DNA of 64,000 nt from Dioscorea cayenensis subsp. rotundata (GCF_009730915.1 NW_024086664.1:21611-85610), one strand, 5' to 3'; shown: positions 44,457 through 62,024, numbered from the stretch's first letter. Notes: generated by a model not told the origin, from the letters alone. Translations and numbers: made by a program.

Positions 44457-46261
44457 TGCTACAGTGTTTCAGCTAAGTTTTACACTTTTGCATAACCGGA
44501 AAACTCCAACAATCACAAAAACTTCCACTATCATTTTAAAGGGTTATGCTTCTTCTATTAATGAAATAATATTTCTGTGTTTGTATTAAAGAAAAAAAGG
44601 ATTTGAAATAAGAGCCAAATCAGGCATTCTTACAAATGAGAAAGAAAATCATATATTTTTGAGAGACACTAGAGTTGATTTTTACACAATTGTTACTAAT
44701 AATAAAATCTTTTGAGTATGTCTCTGTTTCTCATAATTATTCTAAGTATTATTTATGTCATTTAAGATTTGGATACATAAATAAATAAAATAAAATACTT
44801 AAAATGAGCCAGCAGGAACACTGCCTAAATTAAATATTAATGTTTTTGATATTTATGAATTATGTGCCAAAAGGAAAATTATCAAAGAAGTCATTTTCCA
44901 ATGCAAAATCATTTGCTTAAGTAACCCAAATATCTATCATTTAGATTAACTCCATCCCTCTAAAGTTGCATAGCAATGGATTCACCATTGTAAAGTTATT
45001 GTCCATAATATATCATCTTAGTTGTATGTAACGGACTTTTTATTATCCCCATATATTATCCCCACCCACATGGTAAATCTTTAGAGAATCATTAAGCTAC
45101 TGTAACAAGTGCATTTCTGTACATGTCTATCTCTTGATAACATTTGTCAACTTTGTCAAAAATAAAAAATAGTATCTAAAACTTAAATCACCTAAAATAA
45201 ATATTCATCTCTTCTCATTCATTATTTTTTTTCACTTTTATCAAGTTTTAGTCTCTTAATTCTTACTTTTAGAAGAAAAAAATCTATTAAAGTAAAGAAA
45301 ATAAAAGACATGAAGCAATATGAGTACATAAGAAGTGATTCTCAATTTTTTTTTTTTAAGGAATATATGCATTTTTTTAAATTCCGAACATATTTAATTA
45401 AATTACACTATAATTTTGAAGCCAAAACAAAAGAGGAAACCATTTTCACAAAACAAAACCCATAAAATATACAATACAAAGTGATCTGATGGTTTTAACC
45501 TCCATGAATTTTTTTTGAAAAATATTAAATAACCAATAATTTTTAACATTTAACATTTTGGGTTTAAAAACCATATTTTGCAGTGCCATCTTTTGTTGTA
45601 TTAGGTTAAACAAATTAGCTCACTTTTATTGTGGTATCTTTTGGGATGGCATTTGCAATGACACTAGTCTATTGTTATAAAACACAATAGGAGCAAAAGC
45701 ATGTCCAATAAAAATAGTCATAAAAAAGGAGCCAAATACATTTATTGTCGTCACTTTTATTGTGGTTTTATACTCTTTTTATTGTCTTCTACATTTTTGT
45801 AAAAAAAAAACAGTTACAATCAATTTAGAAATTTCACTTCAAATTTTTTTTTTTTAAAACAATCCTATCAGGACATCCTAGCTTTTATTATTATAAGACT
45901 TCATTTAAATTTTTATTAAAATATCTACCAAACACCCATATAAAAGTAATACACGCATATCCCCCCGTTGAGCACATCTAATTTAAGCATCAAAGTATAA
46001 TAATTAAAGACGTCATACATGACACACTCGATCTAATAATATTTAAATCTCAAATGTATGTCCTCAAAGTTTCTTTATAACTGCAAAATCCAAGAACAAG
46101 AGTAAATTCAATGAATATTCCAAGTCAAAGGCCTTTGACTCCTGTTCAGCTTTGACCAATGACAAAAAGCAAAATAGCCGCCAAAATGGCACTTTCCAAT
46201 TTTGCTTGCAAAACATTGCTTGTTTTCTAGAACCCTACTTCCTTTTGAGGTCTTCTCTTGC
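44457..46261. promoter_or_regulatory. OPR-6 upstream region with W-box pair
   Basis: No gene is seen. About 44570-46261 is similar to 53930-55720 upstream of OPR-7, showing an older duplication of promoter and gene. TTTGACT (46134-46140) and TTTGACC (46151-46157) lie about 105-130 bp before the TATA box TATAAATA (46262-46269). Confidence 0.5.
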
Positions 46262-46384
46262 TATAAATAGACCATCAAATGGAGCTCAAGTCTTCAAAAC
46301 AATCAAAGAAACCAAGAAAAAGAAAAAGGTGTTCCTTTTTTGTTCCTCAATTTAGTGTTAAGTTTTAATAATTGAACTCAAGAG

Positions 46385-48000
<1,616 letters not shown>

Positions 48001-48526
48001 GTTCCTGAAGATTTTTCCTGCATGTGTTTCAGTAAAAGAAGAAAACCACATTATAGACTGAAGATACAAAATTCTCATGTACCCATGTTTGACTTGGCTG
48101 CAATAAAATTGTTTTAGCTCATCAATACAATGCCTGTGATCCTGTGATCCCATAATCGATTGAAGAAAAGTAAACAAGATCAATCAAATAAAGGAAATTA
48201 CAACAAGGCTATTAGCTCCTGTGATTAAGCCGAACACGAAACCCAAAGAATAAGCAAAATGTTCATTGAGTTAGCGCAATGACACTGATAAGACCGTTGA
48301 ACATTTGGCCATACTTGATATTTGAAAAATCAAAATAACAGAACCCTAGAATAATATCTAAAACTCACAGAATCCCAGAACAATATCTGAAACTAGTCAT
48401 TTTGGCAGAAAAAGCAAAAAGTAAGCCCATCTCAGTAATAGGACTAGAACCATGTCTAATCATTGGTGGATAATCTTCCTAATTATATTTGACTTAGCAA
48501 TTATTATTAATTGATATTTAATCAAC
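48001..48526. repeat. OPR-6 downstream repeat
   Basis: One and a partial copy of the OPR downstream repeat (about 48240-48520). It is interrupted at its 3' end by the hAT element and resumes after 52053 ('aattgattaattatcgatgatcaatc'). Confidence 0.6.
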
Positions 48527-48534
48527 AATTGATT

Positions 48535-51500
48535 CAGTGTTGTTAAGGCGCGCGCCTAGGCCCCAATGCGCAGCGCTAAACCTCCTTAGCGCCTCTAAGG
48601 GTCTAAGACAAACCGCTTTTAATAAGGCAAGGGCTTTTTGGGCTTTTTTGCGCCTTTTTTTTTAAGCCTAAGGCTCCAAAAAAGGCGCGCCTTATTGAAA
48701 AAACTGTTGGTCGATTTACAGCTTTACTAGGCATTGGTATTTAAAAAGTCTCTAAGTCTATTAAAAAAAATAGAATATAATAACTAAGCAATAAATATAT
48801 TAAAATTAGAAGTCTAGTAATCTTCTTGGTTTGAAGAGGGAGAGCAACTAAGCAACCGCCACTACACTTCAAGGATCAACAAAGTGCAGCACTGCAGCAG
48901 CAATCTCATTCTAATAAAGGTACAGCTGATTTTTCATCTTCATATTACTTTCTTCTTTTCCATCTTTTTACAAGAGTTTTGCCATCAAATTAGTTTTTGT
49001 TTTTTTTATAAAAACAGAGATAAACAAAGATCTTTGAAACTATTCATTTTTCATTCCTTTTTTGGTTTCCTTTTTAGAAAACATAAAACATGTTATAAGA
49101 ATATAATTAACCATCCATATTCATGTTTTCATTGATCTTCAAAACAGAGCATAAGTTTATGTTTTTACATTGATTTTGTTTACTTTTCACTAACAATGTT
49201 TTCTCCTTTAAATTATGTAGAAAATGTCGAATGATATGGGTGCATCAAGTGGACATGTAAGCAACAAAAAAGACCCTGCATGGAAGTATAATTTTCTAAG
49301 TAATCCCAACGACCCAAACACAGTCACCTGTATGTTTTGTCAAAAGATAACAAAATGAGTGATCTTTCGGGCCAAACAACACCAAATCGGTAATTTCAGA
49401 AATGCCAAACCTTGTTTGAAAGTTCCAGAACATGTCAAAGAGGAGCTTTTTTCTTATATGAAGGAAAAAAAATGCAAAAAGAAAACTACAACTTACCAGA
49501 TATTGATGATTTTGGTAATATGGTGGAAATTAATGAAGAAGAAGATGAAGGCAACACTAAGCGGAAACAATTATCACAACAATTTAGTAAAGAGTCTAGG
49601 GATAATGCCAAAAGACCAAGGCAAAAGGGTCCCATGGATGTGTTTGTAAAACAAAAGCCAGATAAAGTGGTTGAGTTGAGAAATCATGGGAAATTGAAGC
49701 AAGTAAATATCAAAGATGCATGTGACAAAAAGCAAAGAGAAGAAGCATGCCAATATATTGCTCGTTTTTTCTATCAAGCAGGAATTCCTTTTAATGTTGC
49801 AAAGTTAGATTCATTTAAATGGGCAATTGAAGATATTGGACAATATGGCCCAAACTTGAAACCTCCAAGCTACCATGAATTGAGAGTTACACTACTTCAA
49901 AAAGAGATGGACTATACAAATGAATTGTTCAAGAATCACAAGGAAGCTTGGGTTAAGCATGGTTGTTTTGTCATGTCAGATGGACGGACTGATATAAGGG
50001 GTAGAAGTTTGATGAATTTTTTAGTAAATTGTCCAGCTAGAACTATGTTTGTCAAGTCCATTGATGCTTCTGCTTATGTGAAAACTGGTGAGAAAATGTT
50101 TGAGTTGCTGGATTCTTTTGTGGACTATATAGGAGAGGCCAATATTATCCAAGTAATCACTGACAATACAATTAACTTTGTCATGGCTGGTAATTCTTTT
50201 CTTTTATTCTTAATTAGCATTTTTCAATTCATTTTCATTCATAAATTATGATTCCAAAATTTCAGAAGTAACTCACTAATTTATAATCTGATTTTCTTTG
50301 AAATAGGAAAGCTATTGCAAGCAAAAAGACCACACCTCTATTGGACACCATGTGCAGCACACTGCATTGACCTTATGCTAGAAGATATTGGCAAGCTTCC
50401 TCTAATTAGCAAGACTTTAGAAAGGGCAACCGCACTTACTAGATTCATATACAATCACACTAATGTTTTGAATATGATGAGACAGTTCACAAAGCAAAGA
50501 GATCTAGTTAGGCCTGGTAAAACTCGCTTTTGCACATGTTATCTCACATTACAAAGTGTTCATAAGCAAAAAGTGAATTTAAGAACTATGTTTACTTCTT
50601 AAGAATGGACGACAAGCAAATGGACAAAGAATCAGAAGGCTAAAAGGGTTGCTGAAACTGTTCTAATGCCTTCATTTTGGAATGGTGTAATTTTTACTCT
50701 TAAGGCTATGGGATATATATATGAGACTATGGATAGAGCTAAGGAAGCTATTATAGAAGCTTTTGGTGAAAATGAAGGGAAGTACAAGGAGATTTTTAAA
50801 ATCATTGATAAAAGATGGGAATGCCAGCTACATCACCCATTGCACGCAGCTGGATACTTATTAAATCCGGAGTTCTTTTATGATAATCAAAACATAGAGT
50901 TTGATGAAGAAATAACTTCGGGATTATATGCTTGTATAGCGAAATTAGTTCCAAGCCAAGAGATGCAAGATAAAATTATGAGTGAACTGCACATGTACAA
51001 AAATGCAGGACTTTTTTGGATTCCACTTGCAATTAGATCAAGGAAAACAAAAGCACCAGGTAACTTAAAGTTTACTAACTTATTCATAGTTTAAGTTTTT
51101 TTAAGTTTACTAAGTTATTCATATTTTTTGTTTTTATATTGATTATTATCTTATTTGTATTCAACTATATAGCTGAATGGTGGAACTTGTACGGGGAGCT
51201 CAACACCAAACTTACAGCAACTAGCAATTAAAATTTTAAGTTTGACTTGTAGTGCTTCCGGTTGTGAACGTAATTGGAGTGTTTTTCAGCATGTATGTTT
51301 TCCAATTTCTACCTATTCTTGAGTTATAGAATTACTTGAAAAGAATTTGAAATAAATATTAACTACACTAAACAATCAATTTTGCAGATTCACACAAAGC
51401 GGAGGAATAAATTAGAACAAAAACGGCTAAATGATCTAGTTTATGTAAAGTATAACCAAAAGTTGAAAGAAAGATATGATGGGAAGAATGTTGTTGATCC

Positions 51501-52052
51501 TATTTCATTAGGTGACATTGTTGACAGTAATGAGTGGCTAACAAGAAAGACGGGTGCAAATTTAGATGAAACAAAAGATGATTTGGTGTTTGAAGATGAT
51601 GAACTGACTTGGGGTGTAGTGGCAAGTGCTGCTGGTCTTGGAGAATTATCAAGACGAACTAGATTGCAATCAAAATCTAGAGGAAATTGTTTAGCTGATG
51701 AAGTGGAAGATGACAATGAAGTAGAGCATGATGTAGATAGTTATGATTCTGAACAAGGAAAAGAAGATGAAAACATGAATTTAGAGTTTGACATTAATGA
51801 TGATGATTATTAGTTGCTTATGTCTTATGATTTTAGGAATAGAATTTTGATTTTAAGATAGAAAAGTTTGTTAATATTAGAGTTTAAGCCTTTAAGCTTT
51901 CTATTTATCTATCATATAGCATATATATATATATATTATTTATGTGTGTGCACCTTACTTCAATCAGGCGCGCTTTTTTTTTTTTTGCGCTTTGAGCCTC
52001 GGGCAATATAAGGGACCTAGCGCCTCGGGTGCGCCTTGCGCTCTTAACATTG
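48535..52052 (+). mobile_element. hAT transposon with 8-bp TSD, 3518 bp
   Basis: Ends CAGTGTTGTTAAGG and CTTAACATTG are inverted and imperfect. They are flanked by the perfect 8-bp duplication AATTGATT (48527-48534 and 52053-52060). GCGC-rich subterminal sequence (48547-48700 and 51966-52045) is typical of some plant hATs. It carries a decayed transposase gene on the plus strand. The perfect TSD suggests a fairly recent insertion into the OPR-6 downstream repeat. Confidence 0.93.
49224..51813 (+). pseudogene. hAT transposase (BED finger, DUF659, C-terminal dimerisation region), broken
   Basis: It starts MSNDMGASSGHVSNKKDPAW with a BED-like CMFCQKITK, then meets a TGA at about 49357. The frame resumes with the HQIGNFRNAKPCLKVP segment (49359 on) and shifts near the A-run at 49470. 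A DUF659-like part (49412-50251) has WVKHGCFVMSDGRTDIRGRS and ITDNTINFVMAG. Then come HLYWTPCAAHCIDLMLEDIG, a stop at 50600, and the KAPAEWWNLYGELNTKL region ending in stops at about 51229. The acidic C-terminal frame lies at 51382-51813. Introns explain some gaps but not the stops, so it is probably non-autonomous now. Confidence 0.85.
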
Positions 52053-52060
52053 AATTGATT

Positions 52061-53400
52061 AATTATCGATGATCAATCATATAAACACATGAAATATATG
52101 AGTTAGATCAAAGTTACATCACAATTTCAGAATTTCACAAGAGAAAAATCCTTCACTGTGCACTCACGATTCTCTTGATCTTTTCACCATTGACCCTAAA
52201 AATGTGATGGCCAATATGAATATTAGGGTTTTATTGTAGCCGTCCAATCACAATTTTTTTTATAAGCAAAACCCTAATCCCATATCAGATATATGCAGTA
52301 ATTAGATTAGTTTAGGCATGTAGCATAGGACTTATTTGAGATCTCTACATCTTTAGTAAATTAGTCCTTAGTAATTTTAATAATCACAATCATACACATT
52401 AACAAGTTGCAATTCAATCCAAAAGTTAGATATATTAATAAATGTTTCCCAATGTAATATTTTACATATTAGTTCCTCACTTCCTGTATCAATAAATAAT
52501 TCATGTAAATAGGTATGATTAGATCACCAATGGCATTGTCAATCCTGGTTTGATGTTTGCCTCCTTATTATATTTGACATGATACAATTTTTAAAAATAT
52601 TTATAACAATATATACTTTCATATAGTCAAATACTTAAAATTAACCAGCCAAATTTTATCAAACACATAAAAAACATATTTTAAAACCATAATCTCGTAA
52701 ATTGTGATTGTAACCGTCCAATCACAACTTTTTTATAAACAAAACCTAATCTCATATAAGATATATGCACTAATTAGATTAGTTTAGTCATGTAGCATAG
52801 GACTTGTTTGGGATCTCTACATCTTTAGCAAATTAGTCCATAATAATTTTAATAATCACAATCATACTCATTAACAAATTGCAATTCAATCAAAGGTTAG
52901 AAAATATTAATATGTGAGACTCCAATGTAATATTTTATATATTAGTTCCTCATTTCCTCTATCAATAAATAATCCATATAAATAGGTATGATTAGACCAC
53001 CAATGGCAATGTCGATCCTGCTTAAATGTTTGTCTCCTTATTACATTTGACATGACACAATTTTTAAAAATATTTACAACAATATATACTTTCATATAGT
53101 AAAATACTTAAAATTAACCAGCCAATTTTTTATCAAACATATAAAAAACATATTTTAAAAATATTCTCTCATGCAATAAGTGTGATAGATCCATCTTAGA
53201 TTATTACAAACTTAATATATTCATTATATAACCTAACATGTCCATATATAACCTTTAATTAGGTATCATCGATTGACACCATCAAAGCGATATGATTTTA
53301 TGCATAAGATTTAATGACACCCTTAAGTAATAAGGGCTTTTCTGTAACAAAATAAATGCCTCTATGACAATGTGTAGTATGACAATGTGTGGTCCAAGAG
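52061..53400. repeat. Intergenic tandem duplication, about 474-bp unit
   Basis: Two diverged direct copies lie at about 52236-52709 and 52710-53165, marked by 'ccgtccaatcacaa', 'gatatatgca.taattagattagttta', 'catgtagcataggactt' and 'atatatactttcatatag'. No gene is seen. Confidence 0.75.
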
Positions 53401-55720
53401 TTCTATAGTGGTCCAATTCAGTGTTTGTCAACAACAAACATTCACAATTTTACTAAGAGTCTTTATTCCAGTGGCGAGCACGTACCACTCTATCACACAC
53501 ATAGTATTACGACATGTGGCAACTAATAATGAATACAAAATTATATTTTATTTTATAAGTTGTGAATTATTTCAGGTTGCAAGTAACATAAATAATCGTG
53601 TTTTAATTTAATGATCTCCATCATTAATTTGATTTTTATACAATACAACCCAAGAATAAATATGTCATTAAACATGAATAATATAATCCCAACAATTATG
53701 TATGCAATGAAATAAAGTATTTTATTATTAAATAATAATTCTAATTGGCTTTGTGGAGCATACTAGTTTTTCGGTCTTCCGTTTGTACTTAAAGCTAATC
53801 AAATACAAATATGAAACCCGCCCTTTCTATATGTTTCTCAAGACTCAAACACATTTTGACTTAAAGGTTTAGTCAATGAATTTGCTACATTTTTTACGGA
53901 AAAGATCAGACTTTCTATATCTATTTTTATTGGATGAAATCATATTTCTATGTTTGTATTAGAGAAAAAAAGGATTTTGAAATAAGAGCCAAATCAGACA
54001 TTGTTACAATTGAGAAAGATAATCATATATCTCTGAGAGTATTAGAGTTTAATTTTACACAATTGTTACTAATAATAAATATTCATCTTTTCATTATGTC
54101 TTTGTTTCTCATAATTATTCTAATTCTTATTTATGTCATTTAAGATTTGGATACATAAATAAATAAAAAATACTCAAAATGAGCCAGCAAGGAACACTGC
54201 CTGAATTAAATATTAATGTTTTTGATATTTATGAATGATGTGCCAAAGGAAAATTATTAAAAGAAAACCGTTTTCCAAACATTAAAAAATTGTCAAATTG
54301 ACTTGAGGTAGTTCATTCATATTTATGTGCCCGTGTGACAAAAGAATGCAATATTTTATTACTTTTTACAAGTAATCACTCCATCAGCGATTCGATGCAA
54401 AATCATTTGCTTAAGTAACCCAAATATCTACCATTTAACTCCATCCCTCCAAGGATGCATAGCAAAGAATTCACTATTGTAGAGTTATTGTCCCTAATAT
54501 ATCATCTTAGATGCATGAGTAACCCAAATATCTACCATTTAACTCCATCCCTCCAAGGATGCATAGCAAAGAATTCACTATTGTAGAGTTATTGTCCCTA
54601 ATATATCATCTTAGATGCATGTAGCAGACTCTCATTGCCCGCATATTACCCCATTCCACATAAAGGAATCATTAAGTTACCTAACCAGTGCACCTCTATA
54701 CTTATCTGTCTCTTAGCAGCATTTGTTAACTTTGTCAAAAATAAAAAATAATATCTTCAACTAAATCACCTAAAATAAATACCCATCTCTTCTCATTCAT
54801 TTTTGTTTTTTTTTCACTTTTATCAAGTTTCAGACTTCTCTTAATTTTTACTTTTAAAAGAAAAAAATCTATTAAAGCAAAGAAAAAAAAAAGGCATGAA
54901 CCAGTATGAGTACATAAGAAATAATTCTCAATTTTTTTAAGGAATATATGCATATGATATTTAAAAAAAAAATCCAAACATCAACATATTTAATTAAATT
55001 TCACTAAAATTTTGAAACCAAAACAAAAGAGGTAACCATTTTCACAAAACAAAACCCATTAAATATAAAGTACAAAGTTATCTGGTGGTTGTAACCTCCA
55101 TAAAAACTTTTTTTAAAATATTAAATAACCAATAGTTTTTAATATATAACATTTTAGGTTTAAAAACCATATTTTGCATTGCCATCTTTTGTTAAGGTTA
55201 AAAAAATTAGCTTACTGTTTTTGTGGTATCTTTTGGGAATGGCATTTGCAATGACGCAAGTCTCCAATCATGAAAAGCAATAGCCTCAAAGCATGTCCAA
55301 TAAAAATAACCATAAAAAAGGGCCCGCAAAACATTTGTGGTACTTTTATTGTGATTTTATAATATTTCACTACATCACTACCCATGTCATAGTTAAAATT
55401 TATTCATAACTTCTATAATTTAAATATATATTCCACATTTACCAAACACCTATATAAAAATAATACACGCATATCCCCCGTTGAACACATCTAATTTAAG
55501 TATCAGCCATGACACACTCAATCTAATAATAATTAATCTTAAATGTATGTCCTCAATGTTTCTTTATAACTGCAAAATCGAAGAACAAGACTAAATTCAA
55601 TGTATATTCCAAGTCAAATGACAAAAAGCAAAATAGCCGGCACAATGGCAATTTTCAATGTTACTTGCAAAACCATGCCTTGTTTCCTAGAACATTCTAC
55701 CTTTTGAGGTCTTCTCTTGC
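53401..55720. promoter_or_regulatory. OPR-7 upstream region
   Basis: About 53400-53720 resembles the DNA after OPR-3 and OPR-5 (20555-20860, 41400-41720). About 53760-53925 is a Copia remnant. About 53930 onward parallels OPR-6 upstream. A perfect 104-bp tandem duplication lies at 54414-54517 and 54518-54621. The TATA box TATAAATA is at 55721-55728. The W-box pair found in OPR-3, OPR-5 and OPR-6 is removed by a deletion of about 30 bp at 55618. Confidence 0.55.
54414..54621. repeat. Perfect 104-bp tandem duplication
   Basis: 54414-54517 and 54518-54621 are identical by eye, beginning 'agtaacccaaatatctacc' and ending 'atcttagatgcatg'. The OPR-6 upstream region has a single copy (about 44930-45030), so this is a local, recent event. 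Confidence 0.9.
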
Positions 55721-55842
55721 TATAAATAGACCATGACATGGAGCTCAAAGTCTTCAAACAATCAAAGAAAGCAAGAAAAAGGTGTTTCTTTCCTATTCCT
55801 CAATTCAGTGCTCAAGTTTTGGTGATTGATTTAACTCAAGAG

Positions 55843-57391
<1,549 letters not shown>

Positions 57392-58554
57392 GCTCCTGAA
57401 AATTTTGCCTGCCTTTGAGATTTATTCCTGCATGTGTTCCGGTGTCAATAAAAGAAAAAAACGACAATATAGATTGAACAAAATTCTCATACACCCATAT
57501 TTGAATTGACTGCATAAAATTGTTTTAGTTCAACAGTACAATTTGTGAGATCCTGTAATCAATCCCGTCATCAATTAAACAAAAGTAAACAAGATGAATC
57601 AAAAAGAGGATATTAGAATAAGACTCTTAGTTTCTGTGATTAAGCATATGAAAGAAAATGTTCATTGAGTTAGCTACCCAATGGCACTGATAAGTCAAAC
57701 ATTGGGCCATACTTGACACTTGAAAAGTCAGAATAACAAAACCAGGACCAGAACTTTATCTAAAACTTGTTGTGTTCCAAAACATTTGGGAAAGCCTTAC
57801 AAAGGAAATGATACACAATAATTATTTAAATAAAAACCTAATATATGGCAGACAAACTACCAGATGAAGTGGATATAAAAAAAAAAAGTCAAACTGTTCT
57901 TGGCCCCCATTAAACAAGTACAATAGCTTCTATGCTCTGGACCCTGTTGTCAGTATTATAGTTTACCTTTTTCTTGATGAGCTTCTGCTTGTGTTTCCGA
58001 AGAGCTCGTTGGTCTTGCAGACTTTTATTCCTGCATGTGTATCAGTGTTAGTATAAACCACGCTATAGAGTGAAGATGCAGATTTCTCATGCAGCAATGT
58101 TTAAATCAATTGCAATAAAACCCTCATACTTAATGATGTTTGTTCTACTGTGATTCCATCTTTGTTAAAATAGAAGGAAACAAGCTTATCATCCTGTAGC
58201 AAAGATCAAAAAGAGGAAAATACAACAAGCCCATCATCATGTGAATTTGGATGATAAAACTGGGGTGTGATTGATAGCATTCAGTCCATGCACAGATTGG
58301 CCTTGTCTCAATAGTTCATTTAATTGGGCCAAGATAAGCCATCAAAGAACACAAAAGTAAAACCACCTCTGCTTGGACAAAGAACAGAGCTTTTACAATT
58401 GTAACATATGGTCCAATAAGATTTTCAACGGGACATTACAGCAGGCCATGTTATTAAGGTAGAAAACTGGAAGTCAGGGAATACAATTGCTGCAATCCTG
58501 AGGCTTGCAATCTTCATCCTGATGCTTATTACACTGCCGAACACATGGAGAGTC
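57392..58554. other. OPR-7 3' flank with an isolated OPR 3'-end scrap
   Basis: A downstream repeat lies at about 57650-57800. At about 57903-58060 a short stretch matches the last OPR codons and 3' UTR ('ccattaaacaagtacaatag', 'gaccctgttgtc', 'cttgatgagcttctgcttg'). This implies that another OPR copy was deleted here except for its tail. Confidence 0.65.
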
Positions 58555-61500
58555 TCAGTTGCGCGGGGCACTGGACGACAACTGTTGGCTTCCTGCGAGA
58601 CAAACATAAAAGTAAAATTTGAAGCATGTTGGAAATAATGAAATTTGTGTGATAAAGCAGATAAAGAAAATAAAGGAAAATTTTGGGTTAACAATTAGCA
58701 GCTAAAGCATAGTTAATACATGGAATTCTCTATTTTAATTCAGACAACATAACAAACCTCTCAATAAGGGAATCCTAGTCATGTTCATATTGACTTATGG
58801 GGGAAAAATTATGCTCAAACTGCATTAGTGCTTGGTGTGTCCTAGACAAACAGCACTTTTCGAAGTTGCTGTACATCTTTAAAGGTTAATAGTAACAATT
58901 TGACGCCACAAAAAGTTTCAAAAGCTTCTAACTTTCCCGCTTAAACTACAGAGTCTACACCCATACAAACATTATCTACAATCCCAGCCTTCATCTGAAT
59001 CTAACATCAATCCATCATCATAGTTACAATGACAAATCAAACCTTGCCCAAAATCAAAGTCAAACCATCTTAAAAAACGCTTCAAAAGAGCTCAAATTAC
59101 CTGAAAAGGCATGCTGGCCAGGATGAGGAGCACTACAAAAACAAATCATTTTTTCTCTCTCACAAGTATTCAATTTATTTGTGGTTAATTTTTTCAATGA
59201 ATTGTAATTCATCCCCTTTATTTTTTTTTAAAAAAAATAACTTGAATTTATAATGCAGTTTTCATAAATTAATAAATAATTACTCGAAGATTCAACAGAA
59301 TTGCCCTCCAGATGTAACTAGACAACGATCAAGAACTGAATGACAAACAGAGATAGTAGAAGGTTTCTACTAACAGAAAGCCAGTTTATATGCAACACAA
59401 AACTTTGTTTGGAAATCTTTGTTCTAATTATGCTGATTGAGAATGATCCCAAGTCCTTACTTAGGATATTTCCTGGTTTTCATCTGTTCTAATTATGCTG
59501 ATTGAGAATGCAACACTTGACTAAGACATCTTTGATTCCTATTTCATCATTTTCACCAGCACATATTCACTGTAATATTTCTATAAACTCACTTCCATCA
59601 GTCAGCAGATGATAAATGTTGGTTTCCTGGCAGACATAAAGGAAAAACTTTAGTATGTTGGATAGCATGGGATCCTTGTGATTAAGCATATCAAGAAATG
59701 AATAAAAAAGTTGGTGTCCATTGAGTTTGCTACCGAATTGATGACACTGATAAGACAATGTCCAACACTGGCTCAATATCACATCCTACCCATACTTATC
59801 ACTTGAAAAATCAGAATAACAGAACCAGGGCCAGAATAATATCTAAAACTTGTCATTGTGCCAAAACATTGGTGCAGGAAAGGCAGAAAGTAACCCATCT
59901 TAGCAGCAGCACCAGAATCATGTCTAATATTGTCATTACGCCAAGAGCATCAGTCAGGAAGTCAACAAGCAAGCTACACTACCAATGATGGACAACTTCA
60001 TTATAATTCTCATGAATGTGAACTAGTGATGAAAGTTCAATGGACTGCAACAAGTCAATCAATAAAGAGACCATATAGATGACCAGAATTTGTAGAAGCT
60101 GATTGTCCAATTATGTTTGTGAGCCACTCTTGAGAAGATAAAATGATTAAAATAGTCTAAAAATGTTTGCTCAATGATATAACTTACCTAGAGTTTTGTC
60201 CTCCCACCAGTAGAGAAACCTGAGATTAGCAGCTTGTTTGTCAAACTTGTAGAGCTGTTTGACATGTTCAGCAACTTCTAGGCCAAATACACCACCGCAG
60301 AGAGCACCAAATCCAGTAGCGAAGACAAAACCTGCACACAGGCATTACAATAAAAAGCCAAAAAATGGGGAAAAAAACAGAACTTTGTGTGCAACATGGC
60401 TTATGGTATTATTATGATATCCATAAGTAGTAGTTCCAATAAATACAAATGAATACTTCCACAATGAATATGCAAGATAGACAATGCTGGAAGGTCCATT
60501 TTCATTCGACCACATGCATCTTTCTTCTTAATGATTGACAATCTTCTTAGATTAATTTTCATTTGAAGTCCTAAAACATATCTACTTACTAAAGTAGAAA
60601 TAACTTGAGAATGTTTTTCTGATCGTTTGATTAGCAAGGAGTTAAGGCAAATAGAAATATTAATAAAGATCAACATAGAGAGCAATTCAAAGTTATAACC
60701 ACCAACGTCATAATGTCAACAAATTGTTACCTTAATGAGCCTATATTTTCAGAGGAGAATGAGAGTTCTTGTCATAAGAGTATAGTTAACACATTACCAT
60801 GGGGACTCTTTGAATATTTCCACGAAATTCCCCCCAGATGAGCTGCACCAAGAAGGGCACCAGCAATACCATATTTCTTTGATTCTCTCAATGCTTTCAA
60901 CTGAGGAAATGGAACAACTACTGGTTACCGGTGAAACCAAAACACTAGAAATCAGTAAGTTCAAGCATAACATGACAGGAGAGAAAAACTAAAGGACGCT
61001 AGGTCCACAAGTTACGATCTAACCAAGTAAATCACAGAGACAGCAATAAAATTGCACCATTGCAGCAAATTGCAATTCAGCATGCACGTGACAAACAAAA
61101 GCAAAAAAAAAACATTATCAGCATCAAAAGGTTACAACATCCAATTATCAAATGAGGATTAAATTGCATTTTCTAGTCATGGGTGCCCACAAGCAGCAAA
61201 TTATGACTGTTAGATTCCATGCCAGATCTATAACTCAAAATGTTTGAGGTTAATATGACCACTTCAACTAATACCCTCACATCAATTCATTCTCTTTTGA
61301 ATTACAAAGAATGAAACTGGTATAAGACAAAATTACAATTCTCTCAAAATTAATAAAATAGAGTTGTTAAGATGTTATAACTATAGAAATCACAGTCACT
61401 CCATCAAATGAGTAGGAATTCGGACAATCATCAAGAGATCCAAAATATTGGTTAGAAACATGAATTCTGGAAACTCTGTACAAATCATTAAAATAGTGAA

Positions 61501-61857
61501 AAAAATAAAGCAGATCTAATACCCATGAAAACCAAGTTATCAAGACAAAGCAGCACAAAACCCTAACCTGGAACACGGGAAAATCACAAAATACGAATCA
61601 AAACAGGTGAAAAAAAAAACCAAAATTTCACACAAAAAAACATAATAGGATAAAAGCAAAAATTCAAAGAACAAAACCTGAGGACCATAAACAGGATCAG
61701 AAGCGATGAACTCCTCAACATCGGCGTCGTTCCACTTGGGCAGCGGCTCTCGGCGGCCCAGCGTCTTCTTGTAGTAATCAAGATAAGAGAAGTTGGATCT
61801 CCAGTGCTCCTTCACATCCTCAAAATGCCTCCGAAGGAAACCCATCTCGTCCGCCAT
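58555..61857 (-). CDS. SDH6: SDH6-like subunit of mitochondrial succinate dehydrogenase (complex II)
   Basis: Four coding exons on the minus strand: 61857-61678, 60900-60798, 60331-60188 and 58592-58555 (180/103/144/38 nt). They join in frame to 154 residues with GT/AG borders. The protein starts MADEMGFLRRHFEDVKEHWR. It has the conserved LPKWNDADVEEFIASDPVYGP, then two short Gly/Ala-rich hydrophobic stretches (around YGIAGALLGAAHLGGISW and ATGFGALCGGVFGLEV) and YKFDKQAANLRFLYWWED. This pattern matches my recollection of plant-specific complex II subunit 6, an inner-membrane accessory protein. The last small exon (ending SSSAPRN) is less certain. Intron 3 (59700-59960) contains a copy of the OPR downstream repeat. 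Confidence 0.75.
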
Positions 61858-62024
61858 GGCTGATGAGCTCGAGATTTCGCTGGTCTAGGGCTTGATATGA
61901 GCAATCTAACCTATCTCATGAATTCTAATCCTAATTTACTATATAATAAATAATTAAGGAATGTGGAGCAAATTCATGATGCTATCTTTGTATATAAAAA
62001 TATCTTTTCAGTAAACTGCATTGA

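Noticed and set aside
54414-54621. CRISPR-like or satellite array
   Set aside because: Only two perfect 104-bp copies with no spacers; it is a simple local tandem duplication in plant DNA.
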